Shown one piece after another: positions 16,191-25,699 of a stretch of 64,000 bases of DNA. The notes under the pieces were generated by a model. It saw only the letters and a program-made list of their open reading frames with translations, ran no database searches and was not told the DNA's origin. The stretch is from positions 310,001 through 374,000 of the forward strand of contig JAIUPH010000028.1 in NCBI GenBank assembly GCA_020161065.1, given 5' to 3'. Origin of the DNA: Pseudomonadota bacterium (GTDB lineage Bacteria; Pseudomonadota; Gammaproteobacteria; Burkholderiales; Burkholderiaceae_C). Positions within the stretch are counted from its first letter, which is position 1. The number at the start of each line of letters is the position of its first letter. A program made the position numbers and the translations under genes.

Positions 16191-19100
16191 GGCGCCACCT
16201 CGATCGGCGCGTTGGGCGCTTCGCCGAAGGTCTCCGGCGCGTACATCGCTTCCACGCGCGTGGGCGGCAGCGCGAAGCGGCCGGCGGTGTTCAGCCGCAG
16301 CGTGTACTCGACGACGTGGCGGCCACCCGGCAAGACCTCGAAGTAGCTGCGGAAGGCTTCGAAGCTGCGCTCTTCATACGCGGTCCAGGCGCTGCCCGCG
16401 TCGCCGGCGCGGCGCTCGCCGCGCGTGGCGATCTGCGAATCGCGCTGCAGCCCGGTGCCCAGGATGCTGGCGCCGCCGGGGATGGGGTCGGACAGCACGA
16501 CCCAGGTGCGGTCGGAGGTGGCCTCGATCTCCAGCCGCACGCGCAGCACGTCGCCGCGCGACCAGCGCTCGGCGTCCTTGCGCTGCACCACGCTGACGCT
16601 GCGCTTGACCGCATAACCCGCATTGAAGGCGGATGCGAGCGGCCGCGCGGCCAGCGACTGCACCGTGAGCCAGGGCTTGCCGCTGCCTTGCTGCACCACC
16701 TGCAGGCTGGCCGGCGCGGCGGGCCAGGGCATTTGCAGCCGGCCGCCCTGCGGCTGCTGGGCCCAGTCGAGCGCCTGCGTCGCGCTGCCCAGCGTGGCGA
16801 CGCTGCGGCCGGCGATGGGCGTCGACTCGAAGCGCGCGCCGAACTTGTCCAGCGCCAGCGCCCCCCACAGGTTGGCCGTGGTCGTGGCCCAGGCGCCGCC
16901 GCGCTGGCGGCCCAGCGCGCCCAGCACCAGGCGCGGCACGTCGTCCTTCCACGCCGGGTCGTCCAGCACGGCCAGGATCAGGCGGCCGGCGTTGGCATCG
17001 GCGCTGTCCATCAGCCACCACCAGAAGTCGCCTTCCTCGTTGCTGAACTTCAGCGTCGTGCCGGCGTAGGCCAGCCGGCCGCGCAGGATCTGCTGCGCCT
17101 CGTCCAGCCGGCGAGGCTGGTCGGCGATGCCGTTCACGCGGCGCAGGATCTGCAGCCAGTCGATCACCGCGGCGGTGGGCCAAAGGTTGGGCACGAGGTT
17201 GATCGAGCCCAGCATGCGCGGCGCCGCGCGGCCATGGCGCGACAAGGCTTCCAGCGCGGCGAGCTTGCGCACGTCGAGGTCGGCGCGCGGGCTCCAGAAG
17301 CGGCGCTCGATGCGGCCTTCGACGAAGGCGGCCAGCCCATCGAGCATGCGCTGGCGCGCCGCCGGCGGCAGCTCGAAGCCGGCCTCGTGCGTGGCCGACA
17401 GCAGGTAGGCGGTGAGCCGGTCGCTGCCGCGCGCGGCGTCTTCGGCGCGCGGCGGAAAGTAGCTGGCCAGGCCATCGGCGTCCAGGTAGGTCGGCAGCGC
17501 GTTGGCCACCGTGGCCCACAGCGCCGCGTCGCGCAGGCCCACGGCCCTGGAGACCTGCTGCTCCAGGCAGGTGAAGGGGTAGGTTTCGAAGAAGCGCCGC
17601 AGCCCCGGCAGCGCGCCGCTCAAGGTGGGCTGCAGGCCGAGCACCAGGCCGCCGCGGCCGGGCAGCGCGCCTTCCGGCTGGCTAACGGCCAATGTGATCG
17701 GCATCGCCGCGCCGCCATCCAGCTGCAGCAGCGTGGCCTGCTGCACGCGCAGCGGCACGGCGGCGGCGACGAGCTGGCGCGTCTTCAAGCGGTCGCGCGC
17801 GCCGCCGGCGCCTGGCTCTTCGGCCGCGGCTTGCCACTCGATGGCTTGCGCGTCGGCCGGCACGTCCACCGGCCAGCTCAGCTCGCGCGCCGCGCCGGCG
17901 GGCAGCACCACATCCTGCGGCGGCAGGTTCAGCGTGCCAGGGGTACTTTGCAAAGCGCCTTGCAAAGCGCCTTGCACACCACCTTGCAGCGTGCCTTGCA
18001 GACTGACGCGCAGCTTCATCTCGCGCGCCGTCGTGTTGCGCAGCGTCAGCTGGGCGCTAAAGCGGTCGCCGTCGCGCACCAGCGGCGGCAGGCCGGGCAG
18101 GATCTGCAGGTCCTGCGAAACGCGGATGCTGGCGCTGCCGGTGCCGAAGCGCTGCGCGCCGTCGTCGGCCACCGCCACCAGGCGAAACGAGGTGAGCGAA
18201 TCGTTCAGCGGCACTTCGATCAGCGCCTCGCCGCGCGCATCCAGCGCGACGCGGCCCTGCCACAGCAGCAGCGTGTCGAACAGCTCGCGCGTCGCGCCGC
18301 GGCCGCCGCCGCCGCCGGCGGCCACGGCCTTGCGGCCGTAGTGTCGGCGGCCGATCACTTCGCTCACCGCGGTGGCCGTCTGCACGCCCCAGGCGCGGCT
18401 CTGCAGCAGGCCGGACAAGAGCTGCCAGCTGTCGTTGTTGCGCAGCGCCAGCAGCCCTTCGTCGACCGCGGCAAAAGCGATCTCGGCGCCGGCCACCGGC
18501 TGCCCGCCCTGCGCCACCTTCACGCGCACCAGCGCCTTGCCGCGCACCGCGTACTGCGGCTGGTCGGGCGTCACGCTGACCTGCAGTTCGTGCGCCGCGC
18601 GGCCCACCTCGATGGCCGCCACGCCCAGCTTGAACGCCGGCTTGGCCAGGTCCACCAGCGCGGTGGGCGCCTGGTACTCGCGGCCTTCGTACCAGAAGGC
18701 GCGCGCCCATTGCAGCGGCGACTTCCAGCCCCAGTCGAAGAAGCTGTACCAGGGCACGTGGCGGATGCGCCCGCGCAAGGCCAGCACGCTGACGTAGACG
18801 TTGGGCGCCCAGGCCTTGTCGATCGGCAGCTCGAAGCTGGGGTCGTCGCCGCGCAGCGTGAGCACGCGCGTCTCGATCAGGCCTTCGCGCTCCACCGCCA
18901 CCAGCGCGGTCGCTTCGCGGAACGGCATGCGCACCTGGAAGCGCGCGTTCTCGCCGGGCTCGTAGCGCCTTTTCTCGGGCAGCACGTCGATGCGGTCGTC
19001 GTTGTCCTGCTCGAACCACAGCTCGCCCTGGCGCGTGACCCACACGCTGGTGGCGGCCTGCGCCTGGCGGCCCTGCGCGTCCTTGGCGCTGACCACCAGC

Positions 19101-22093
19101 TCCACCTGCCCGGCGGTGTCCAGGCTGGCTTCGCAAGCGAGCAGGCCGCGCGCGTCGCTGCTGCCGCTGCACAGGGCGCCCAGGTCCTTGTAGTCGCTGC
19201 GGTTGTCGTAGGCGTAGAAGCCGCCGACCAGCCGCTTGCGGCTGCTGACCGTCTGCTTCAGCCGGCCGCGCACCTCCAGCGCCTGGCCTTTCAGCGGCCG
19301 GCCTTCGGTGTCCAGCGCCAGCGCGGTGAAGCTCACCTTGCCGCGCCGGCTGGCCCAGCCCGCGGCCTTGATGCCCGGCACCACGGCCGCCGGCCACACG
19401 CGCACGCTGCCGGCCACGGTCTGCACCTCGCCATTGGGGTCGCTGAAGCTGATCTCGGCCAGCACCTCGCCCGGCCGCGTGATGGGCGGCAGCCCGGCCA
19501 GCGCAAAGCGCGCCGCGCCCTGGCCATCGGTGGCCAGCGGCCGCTTGTCGGCCAGCAGCTTCTCGCCGCGGCGGCTGCCCTCGTCGTCGTCGCCGCCTTC
19601 ATCGTCGGCCGCGGCGCCGCGGTCAGGGCGCGGCGGCTCGAAGCCGAAGTCGTCATAACCCGAAAACTCAACGGCTCTTGGCTTGAGCAAGGCACTGCCC
19701 TGCAGCGGCGCGCGCGCCACGCCGCCGCCGGCCAGGTAGCTGAGCTGCGCGTTGAACACCAGCTCAGCCGGCGCCACCGGCGCGCCGCGCGGCGGCGCCA
19801 GCCGCGCGTCGATGAGCGGCACGCGGAATTCCTCGACGCGGAAGCTGCCGCTGTCCCAGCTGCGGCGGCGCGCGCCCGCGGCCTGGGGGTTTTCCAACTG
19901 CACGCGGTACTCGCCCAGCTTGGCGGCGGCCGGAATCGTCCAGCTCGACAGCGCGCTGCGGCTGCCGGCCCAGGCCAGCGGCTGGGTGAAGCTCTCGCCG
20001 CTGCCCTGGTGCACGATCTTCACGCGCGTGGGCAGCTCGGCCGCCGCCAGCGTCTCCAGCCCGGCGCGGGTTTCGCGGCGGATGAAATGCTTCATGGCCA
20101 CCGTCTCGCCGGCGCGCAGCAGGCTGCGGTCGAACACCGTGTGCGCGCGCTCGTCGGCCACCGCCTCGCTGCTGACCGGCACGTGGAAGCGCCAGGGCTC
20201 GATGCCCTTCATCCAGCCGCTGAAGACGAAGGCCATGTCCATGCGGCCTTGGCCATCGGCCTTGCGCGCGCTGACGAACAGCCCGTCGTCGTCGCTGCAG
20301 GCGGCGGGCGGCTGCAGCGCTTGCGGCACGGCGGCCAGGCCGCGCGCGTCGCTGCGGCCGCGCCAGATCAGCCTGCCGTCGCAGCCCGACACGGCCACCT
20401 CGGCATCGGCCACCGGGCGCGCGCGGTCGAGCGTGGTCACCCAGACGGCGGCGTTCTCGCGCCCGCGCTTGACGTGCACCGCGAGGTTGGTCACCAGCAC
20501 GCCCGTGCGCACGTACATCGGCGCCGCCTTGTCCAGCAGCGCCTGGCCGAGGCGGCGCGATTCCAGCTCCAGCACCTGGTAGCCGGGCTCGGGCAGCGGA
20601 ATGCCCACCACCTCGAAAGGCCGCGGGTCGCCGCCGACCAGTTGCGGCAGCTGCAGCCGCCGCGTGTCGCGCTCGGCGGCGAGCAGCGAGCGCTCGCGCG
20701 TGGCCACCAGCCGGTCGACCTTGCGCCGCACCGTGCGGCCGCGCTCGTCGGTCTCGTCGACGAGCTGCGTCCACTGGTCGGCGGGCAGGCCCGCCTCCTT
20801 GGCCGTCAGGCTGGCTTCGTGATAACGCTCCAGCTTGTGGTACCAGGCGATGATCTCGGCGTCGGTCTGCAGCCGCTTGACGCGGATCTGGCCGCCCCCC
20901 GCGTCGGGCCGCAGGTCGCCCTGCACGTGGCGCACGGTGATCGGCAGCATCGCCTCCGGCCCCCACTCGACCACGCCGAAGGGTGCGGCGGCGAACTTGG
21001 CGATGGGCGGCGCATCGCCGGTGGCCACGCGCAGCGGAAAGCTCGCGGCGTTGGCCAGCGGCCGGCCGCTCACGTCCTTCAACTCGCGCGGCAGCTCGAC
21101 CGTGAAGGCGGCGCGCTCGGGCAGCAGGGCTTTGAAGACGAGCTCGCGGACCTCGGCGCGCTGGTCATCCTTGTCGAAGCTGGGCGCCAGCGCGGCGCCG
21201 CCGGCCGCGGGCTGCAGCCGCACCTGGGCCGCCAGCTCGCGCGCCACCGGCGCCGAGAAGCTCAGGCGCAGCGGCCGGATCGGCATGCAAGGCGCGTTGG
21301 CGCGCTCGCGCTCGCAGCTGAACTCGGCGTGGAAGACCTCGCGCACGCGGAAGTCGAAGCGCTGCTCGGCGGTCGTCACCACCTGCGGCGCGCTGCGCGC
21401 GGCGATGCCCTTGCCCCAGACCAGCCGCAGCCGGGCCTGCGCCGGCAGCGGCCGGCCGCAGCCGACGACCAGCACGCGGTCGGCCGGCTGGCGGTCGAGC
21501 CGGCGCGCCTTGACGATGGCCTCGCGCGGCGGCCCGCCCACCACCTGCAGCGGCAGCTTCTCGGCCAGGCCTTCCACCTCGCACCAGGCATGGCGCGGCA
21601 GCTCGGCTTCGACCACCGGGCCGGTGAGTTCGAGCACGAAGTACTGGTCTTCGTCGATCGTCGCGCCCTGCCAGGGCTGGGTGCGCCGCACCGCCGGGCC
21701 GCCGGTGTCGAAGCGGAAGGCCGTGCTGCCGCTCCATTCGCCGGTTAGCGGTTGCCAGTCGGGCCGCCGCTGCACCTGGCAGCGCGTGCCCGGCGGCAAG
21801 GCCTGCGGGAAGTCGAACACCCATTCGCGGTCGCTGGTCCAGCGGCCGCTGCCGGCGGTGGCCGCGGCCGGCGCGCCCTGGCATTGCAGGTCCACCGGCG
21901 CCGGCAGCCTGGGGTCGCCGAAGCGCACCACGGCTTCGTCGAAGCGCAGCCGCACCTGGGTGACCTGCGCCACCTCGCCTTGCGGGCTGGCCTGCAGCAG
22001 CCGCGCGGCATCGGCCGCGCCGGCGGCACTCAGCGCCAGCAGCGCGACGAACACCGTCCGCTTCAGACCTTGCCACCGCTTACATCCGCGCAT
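16187..22093 (-). CDS. Bacterial alpha-2-macroglobulin (YfhM-like), periplasmic protease trap
   Basis: The 1968-residue protein starts with a signal peptide (VFVALLALSAAGAADAA) followed by MG-type beta domains. The thioester motif CLEQ is at about residues 1509-1512 within YPFTCLEQQ, as in E. coli YfhM, so covalent trapping of attacking proteases is expected. The E. coli protein is a lipoprotein; here I see no lipobox cysteine after the hydrophobic stretch, so this one is probably soluble in the periplasm. An acidic Asp/Glu/Gly-rich insert is present near residue 835. A 12-base tandem repeat near residue 1370 encodes repeated QGxL. It forms an operon with pbpC. Confidence 0.95.
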   Translation of the reverse strand: MRGCKRWQGLKRTVFVALLALSAAGAADAARLLQASPQGEVAQVTQVRLRFDEAVVRFGDPRLPAPVDLQCQGAPAAATAGSGRWTSDREWVFDFPQALPPGTRCQVQRRPDWQPLTGEWSGSTAFRFDTGGPAVRRTQPWQGATIDEDQYFVLELTGPVVEAELPRHAWCEVEGLAEKLPLQVVGGPPREAIVKARRLDRQPADRVLVVGCGRPLPAQARLRLVWGKGIAARSAPQVVTTAEQRFDFRVREVFHAEFSCERERANAPCMPIRPLRLSFSAPVARELAAQVRLQPAAGGAALAPSFDKDDQRAEVRELVFKALLPERAAFTVELPRELKDVSGRPLANAASFPLRVATGDAPPIAKFAAAPFGVVEWGPEAMLPITVRHVQGDLRPDAGGGQIRVKRLQTDAEIIAWYHKLERYHEASLTAKEAGLPADQWTQLVDETDERGRTVRRKVDRLVATRERSLLAAERDTRRLQLPQLVGGDPRPFEVVGIPLPEPGYQVLELESRRLGQALLDKAAPMYVRTGVLVTNLAVHVKRGRENAAVWVTTLDRARPVADAEVAVSGCDGRLIWRGRSDARGLAAVPQALQPPAACSDDDGLFVSARKADGQGRMDMAFVFSGWMKGIEPWRFHVPVSSEAVADERAHTVFDRSLLRAGETVAMKHFIRRETRAGLETLAAAELPTRVKIVHQGSGESFTQPLAWAGSRSALSSWTIPAAAKLGEYRVQLENPQAAGARRRSWDSGSFRVEEFRVPLIDARLAPPRGAPVAPAELVFNAQLSYLAGGGVARAPLQGSALLKPRAVEFSGYDDFGFEPPRPDRGAAADDEGGDDDEGSRRGEKLLADKRPLATDGQGAARFALAGLPPITRPGEVLAEISFSDPNGEVQTVAGSVRVWPAAVVPGIKAAGWASRRGKVSFTALALDTEGRPLKGQALEVRGRLKQTVSSRKRLVGGFYAYDNRSDYKDLGALCSGSSDARGLLACEASLDTAGQVELVVSAKDAQGRQAQAATSVWVTRQGELWFEQDNDDRIDVLPEKRRYEPGENARFQVRMPFREATALVAVEREGLIETRVLTLRGDDPSFELPIDKAWAPNVYVSVLALRGRIRHVPWYSFFDWGWKSPLQWARAFWYEGREYQAPTALVDLAKPAFKLGVAAIEVGRAAHELQVSVTPDQPQYAVRGKALVRVKVAQGGQPVAGAEIAFAAVDEGLLALRNNDSWQLLSGLLQSRAWGVQTATAVSEVIGRRHYGRKAVAAGGGGGRGATRELFDTLLLWQGRVALDARGEALIEVPLNDSLTSFRLVAVADDGAQRFGTGSASIRVSQDLQILPGLPPLVRDGDRFSAQLTLRNTTAREMKLRVSLQGTLQGGVQGALQGALQSTPGTLNLPPQDVVLPAGAARELSWPVDVPADAQAIEWQAAAEEPGAGGARDRLKTRQLVAAAVPLRVQQATLLQLDGGAAMPITLAVSQPEGALPGRGGLVLGLQPTLSGALPGLRRFFETYPFTCLEQQVSRAVGLRDAALWATVANALPTYLDADGLASYFPPRAEDAARGSDRLTAYLLSATHEAGFELPPAARQRMLDGLAAFVEGRIERRFWSPRADLDVRKLAALEALSRHGRAAPRMLGSINLVPNLWPTAAVIDWLQILRRVNGIADQPRRLDEAQQILRGRLAYAGTTLKFSNEEGDFWWWLMDSADANAGRLILAVLDDPAWKDDVPRLVLGALGRQRGGAWATTTANLWGALALDKFGARFESTPIAGRSVATLGSATQALDWAQQPQGGRLQMPWPAAPASLQVVQQGSGKPWLTVQSLAARPLASAFNAGYAVKRSVSVVQRKDAERWSRGDVLRVRLEIEATSDRTWVVLSDPIPGGASILGTGLQRDSQIATRGERRAGDAGSAWTAYEERSFEAFRSYFEVLPGGRHVVEYTLRLNTAGRFALPPTRVEAMYAPETFGEAPNAPIEVAP
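17951..17998. repeat. In-frame 12-bp tandem repeat inside the alpha-2-macroglobulin gene
   Basis: Four 12-base units, two identical (CAAAGCGCCTTG) and two diverged (CACACCACCTTG, CAGCGTGCCTTG), encode successive QGAL/QGAL/QGGV/QGTL in a linker between domains. The unit length keeps the reading frame, so copy-number change would only lengthen the linker. It looks like a young slippage expansion. Confidence 0.8.
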
Positions 22094-22256
22094 GTCGCCG
22101 ACTCCCTTGCTGCACTGGTCCCCGATGCGGCCAAGTCTAGGGCCCGCCGTCCGACGCGCGCTGTCGGCAACGGCCTACAGCGTTGGTGCGGACCGCGCGC
22201 CAAGCTGAGGGTGCGGCCGGTGCCAGATCGCCGGCGTTTGCAAAGGAGAGCTTCGC

Positions 22257-22736
22257 ATGAACAGCACCCATCACCACGGCATGACCGACCTGTTCCAGCA
22301 ACTCGGCCTGCCCGACAGCAAGAGCGCGATCCGCCACTTCATCGACAGCAACCGCCCGCTGCCGGCCGAGACGCATCTCGTCGACGCGGCGTTCTGGACC
22401 GACTCGCAGGCCGCCTTCCTGCGCGAGATGCTCAAGGCCGACAGCGACTGGGCGGTGGCGATCGACCAGCTCGACGCCGCGCTGCGCGAGCACCCGGACC
22501 CGGCCGAGCTGCCGTCGGCCGACGGTGACGGCGAAGGCCAGGCCGAGGGCAACCCCGATCTGCAAGGCGAAGGCAACTACGTCGCCGCCAAGCGCTACGA
22601 CGATGCGGCCCACGCCTTTGCCGCGCAGCCCGATCGCGTGGCGAAGGCCGCGCGCGCCGCCGCGCCGCGCAACCGCCAAGAGGCGCAGGCGATGTCGGAG
22701 GCCGAGGCCGTGGGCCGCAGCAAGGCCAAGACCTGA
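22257..22736 (+). CDS. DUF2789 domain fused to a C-terminal acidic/Ala-rich stress-type domain
   Basis: Residues 1-80 (TDLFQQLGLPDSKSAIRHFI, then HFIDSNRPLPAETHLVDAAF) match the DUF2789 family, which normally makes up a whole protein of about 75-80 residues. The remaining half (QGEGNYVAAKRYDDAAHAF, then AARAAAPRNRQEA and EAEAVGRSKAKT) matches a separate short domain I recall in other small betaproteobacterial proteins, usually with the signature GEGxYxAxRRY. The combination looks like a gene fusion. The function of both parts is unknown to me. A GGAGAG precedes the ATG. It stands alone between divergent and convergent neighbours. Confidence 0.75.
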   Translation: MNSTHHHGMTDLFQQLGLPDSKSAIRHFIDSNRPLPAETHLVDAAFWTDSQAAFLREMLKADSDWAVAIDQLDAALREHPDPAELPSADGDGEGQAEGNPDLQGEGNYVAAKRYDDAAHAFAAQPDRVAKAARAAAPRNRQEAQAMSEAEAVGRSKAKT

Positions 22737-22764
22737 ATCCCGACTGCTCTGCGCCTGAAGCCGT

Positions 22765-24165
22765 TCAAGCCGCGAAGCGCTGCTCCAGGTAGGCCAGCAG
22801 CGTGCGCAGCGTCTGCGCTTCGCCGCCCGCCGGCCGGCCCGGGCGCGCGGCGTCGTTCCAGGCGTAAAGGTCGATGTGCAGCCAGTCGAGGTCGCTCGGC
22901 ACGAAGTCTTCCAAGAACAGCGCGGCGTTGATCGCGCCGGCCGCCGGCCCCTTGCCGGTGTTGACGATGTCGGCCACGTCGCTTTCGATGCCGCCGTGAT
23001 AGTCGCGCCACAGCGGCAGGTGCCATAGTGGGTCGTGCAACGCGAGGCCACGGTCGACCAGTTCGCGCGCCAGGTCCATACGGCGGCAGAACAGCGCCGG
23101 CAACTGCCCGCCCAAGGCCACGCGCGCGGCGCCGGTCAGCGTGGCCAGGTCGATCATCAGCTCGGGCCGGCCCTCGGCGCCGTAGGCCAGCGCGTCGCAC
23201 AGGATCACGCGGCCTTCGGCATCGGTGTTGCCGATCTCGATGTGGATGCCCTTGCGCGTCTTGAACACGTCGCCGGGGCGGAAGGCGTTGCCGGCGATCG
23301 CGTTCTCCACCGCCGGCACCAGCACCTGCAGGCGCACCGGCAGCTTGGCCGCCATCACCAGCTGCGCCAGTGCCAGCGCGTGGGCGGCGCCGCCCATGTC
23401 CTTCTTCATGTTGCGCATGCCGTCGGCCGACTTGATGTCGAGCCCGCCGCTGTCGAAGCACACGCCCTTGCCCACCAGCGTCAGCCGCGGGTGCTTGGGC
23501 TTGCCCCAGTTCAGCTCGATCAAGCGCGGCGCGCGCGCGGCGGCGCGGCCCACCGCGTGCACGGCAGGAAAGCCGCGGCGCAGCAGCGCATCGCCCACGG
23601 TCTGCTTGAAGCTGGCGCCATGCGCGCGCGCCACGCGCTGCGCGGCCTGCGCCAGCTCTTCGGGGCCCATGTCTTCCGACGGCGTGTTGACGAGGTTTCG
23701 CACCAGCGTGATGGCCTCGGCCAGCATCAAACCGCGCTGCGCCGCGGCGCCGGCGGGCAGGCTGAGCTGCGCCGCCTCGCGCGGCCTGGGCTTGTAGCGG
23801 TCGAAGACGTAGCTGCCGAGTTGCCAGGCCATCGCCAGGTTCGCGGGGTCGAGTTCGACGCCGCCCTTGCCCAAGCCCCCCAGGTCGCCCGCCGCGGCCA
23901 GGTGGTAGTGGCCCGCCGGCAGTGCGCGCGGCAGCAGCGCCAGCGCGTAGGGGTGGCCGGCGCGCGCGCCGGCCCACACGGCGGCCAGCCGGCCTTGCGC
24001 GTCGGGCAGCAGCGCGTGGGTGTCGGGCGCGCCGCGAAAGCCCAGCGTCGCCAGCCATTGGCGCTGCGCCGCCGGCAGCGCCGCGGCGGCGGCGGCAAAG
24101 CCGGCCAGGTCGACTACGTGGATGGGGATGCTGCCGGCGGCAGGCTTCTTCAGATGAACGCTCAT
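22765..24165 (-). CDS. M17-family leucyl aminopeptidase
   Basis: The 466-residue protein carries the family signature NTDAEGR in IGNTDAEGRVILCDALAYGA. The metal/catalytic regions are LVGKGVCFDSGGLDIKSA and MKKDMGGAA. This is a manganese/zinc cytosolic exopeptidase of the PepA/PepB type. The start MSVHLKKPAAGS at 24165 is chosen over longer in-frame options because it gives a normal N-terminus and lies just before the divergent DUF3237 gene. Full-length catalytic domain; no defect seen. Confidence 0.92.
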   Translation of the reverse strand: MSVHLKKPAAGSIPIHVVDLAGFAAAAAALPAAQRQWLATLGFRGAPDTHALLPDAQGRLAAVWAGARAGHPYALALLPRALPAGHYHLAAAGDLGGLGKGGVELDPANLAMAWQLGSYVFDRYKPRPREAAQLSLPAGAAAQRGLMLAEAITLVRNLVNTPSEDMGPEELAQAAQRVARAHGASFKQTVGDALLRRGFPAVHAVGRAAARAPRLIELNWGKPKHPRLTLVGKGVCFDSGGLDIKSADGMRNMKKDMGGAAHALALAQLVMAAKLPVRLQVLVPAVENAIAGNAFRPGDVFKTRKGIHIEIGNTDAEGRVILCDALAYGAEGRPELMIDLATLTGAARVALGGQLPALFCRRMDLARELVDRGLALHDPLWHLPLWRDYHGGIESDVADIVNTGKGPAAGAINAALFLEDFVPSDLDWLHIDLYAWNDAARPGRPAGGEAQTLRTLLAYLEQRFAA

Positions 24166-24240
24166 GCGGGTACGCTGCGGGGCAATGCTGAAGCCGCCGA
24201 TTGTGGCCTGCGGCATCATGCGGGCCCTGCGCTTGACCAA

Positions 24241-24270
24241 CCTTCCCCAACCTTCCTCAACCTTCCCCAG
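24241..24270. repeat. Three 10-bp tandem units upstream of the DUF3237 gene
   Basis: CCTTCCCCAA, CCTTCCTCAA and CCTTCCCCAG follow each other without a gap, ending 13 bases before the ATG at 24284. They occupy the 118-base divergent gap between the aminopeptidase and DUF3237 genes. They are pyrimidine-rich on this strand. Possible effects on translation or promoter spacing are speculative. Confidence 0.75.
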
Positions 24271-24283
24271 CCGCGAGACGACC

Positions 24284-24754
24284 ATGAGCCTTCCGCCGCC
24301 GCCGGCGCTGCTGCCGATGATGCAGATCCGCTGCGAGGTGGGCCCGCTGGTCAGCCTGGGCGGCCCCGCCAAGCATGGCGAGCGCCGCTACGTGCCGCTG
24401 GGCGGCGGCACGGTGCGCGGGCCGGAGCTGAACGGCAGCCTGGTCGAAGGCGGCGTCGACTGGCAGGTCAACCGCGCCGACGGCGTGCTGGACATCGCCG
24501 CGCACTACGTGATCCGCGCCGACGACGGCGCGCTGATCGAGGTGCAGAGCGACGGCATGCGCCACGGCCCGCCCGAGGTGCTGGCGCGGCTGGCCGCCGG
24601 CGAGGCGGTGCCGCCGGAGCAGTACTTCTTCCGCACGCTGATGCGCTTCACCACCGGCGCGCCGGCATGGCTGCACCTGAACAAGGTGATGGCCATCGCG
24701 GTCGGCCAGCGGCAGGCGCGCGCCGTACTCCTCGACGTTTACCGATTGACGTGA
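24284..24754 (+). CDS. DUF3237 (UPF0311) family protein
   Basis: The 156-residue product begins MSLPPPPALLPMMQIRCEVG and continues GGTVRGPELNGSLVEGGVDW, ADGVLDIAAHYVIRADDGAL and YFFRTLMRFTTGAPAW, the usual DUF3237 pattern. These are small beta-barrel proteins, often found beside aromatic or hydroxy-acid catabolism genes; biochemical role unsettled. The stop overlaps the next gene's GTG start (GTGA), so it is probably co-expressed with dusC. The upstream frame is open to 24164 but lacks family similarity. Confidence 0.85.
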   Translation: MSLPPPPALLPMMQIRCEVGPLVSLGGPAKHGERRYVPLGGGTVRGPELNGSLVEGGVDWQVNRADGVLDIAAHYVIRADDGALIEVQSDGMRHGPPEVLARLAAGEAVPPEQYFFRTLMRFTTGAPAWLHLNKVMAIAVGQRQARAVLLDVYRLT

Positions 24755-25677
24755 GCTTGATTCTGGTGGCCCCGATGGAGGGCCTGCTCGACCACAGCCT
24801 GCGCGACGTGATCACCCGCGTGGGCGGGGTCGACCGCTGCGTTTCGGAGTTCATCCGCATCACCGACCAGTTGCTGCCCGAGCGCGTGTTCACGCGCATC
24901 GTGCCCGAGCTGTTGAGCGGCTGCTGCACGGCGGCCGGCGTGCCGGTGCGGCCGCAGTTGCTGGGCAGCGACCCGGCCTGCCTGGCCGACAACGCGGCGC
25001 GCCTGGCGGCGCTGGGCGCCGAAGGCGTGGACCTCAACTTCGGCTGCCCGGCCAAGACCGTCAACCGCCACCGCGGCGGCGCCGTGCTGCTGGACGAGCC
25101 CGAGCTGGTGTGGCGCATCGTGCGCGCGGTGCGGCGCGCCGTGCCGGCGCACCTGCCGGTGTCGGCCAAGATGCGGCTGGGCGTGCGCGACGCCTCGCGC
25201 ATGCTGGCCAACGCGCAGGCCGTGGTGGACGGCGGCGGCGCCGAACTGGTGGTGCATGCGCGCACCAAGGACCAGGGCTACCGCCCGCCGGCGCACTGGG
25301 AGCAGGTGGCGGCGATCCGCGAGCACGTGGCGATTCCGGTGGTCGCCAACGGCGAGGTGTGGACCGCGGCCGACGCCGAGCGTTGCCGCTCGGTGACCGG
25401 CTGCAGCGCAATCATGCTGGGCCGCGGCATCGTCGCCGACCCCGGCCTGGCGCTGGCGGTGCGCGGCTTGGCCTCGCCCGGCTGGGCGGGCCTGCGGCCG
25501 CTGCTGCGCGTGTACTGGCAGCGCGTGGCCGCGCACGTCGAGCCGCGCCACCGGCCGGGGCGGCTGAAGCAATGGATGAACCTGCTGCGCCGCCGCTTTG
25601 CCGAGGCCGAGGTGGCTTACCAGCAACTGCGCACGATGAACGATCCGCGCGCGGTGGAGGCCTGGCTGCCGAGTTGA
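24751..25677 (+). CDS. dusC: tRNA-dihydrouridine(16) synthase
   Basis: The 308-residue FMN enzyme reduces uridine 16 in the D-loop of tRNAs. It shows LILVAPMEGLLDHSLRDVI, the catalytic cysteine in NFGCPAKTVNRHRGG, VHARTKDQGYRPPAHW, and VVANGEVWTAADAERC. The short Dus form with YWQRVAAHVEPRHRPGRLKQ at the C-terminus fits DusC. A GTG start at 24751 overlapping the DUF3237 stop is preferred. It gives the standard N-terminus V-S-L-I-L-V-A-P. Confidence 0.93.
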   Translation: MSLILVAPMEGLLDHSLRDVITRVGGVDRCVSEFIRITDQLLPERVFTRIVPELLSGCCTAAGVPVRPQLLGSDPACLADNAARLAALGAEGVDLNFGCPAKTVNRHRGGAVLLDEPELVWRIVRAVRRAVPAHLPVSAKMRLGVRDASRMLANAQAVVDGGGAELVVHARTKDQGYRPPAHWEQVAAIREHVAIPVVANGEVWTAADAERCRSVTGCSAIMLGRGIVADPGLALAVRGLASPGWAGLRPLLRVYWQRVAAHVEPRHRPGRLKQWMNLLRRRFAEAEVAYQQLRTMNDPRAVEAWLPS

Positions 25678-25699
25678 GCGGCTTGCGCGGCTAGTGTGG

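Noticed and set aside
16316-21748. An 1810-codon open frame on the plus strand across the alpha-2-macroglobulin gene
   Set aside because: Same reason: the opposite strand encodes a complete A2M with CLEQ thioester, and the forward product has no recognisable domain.
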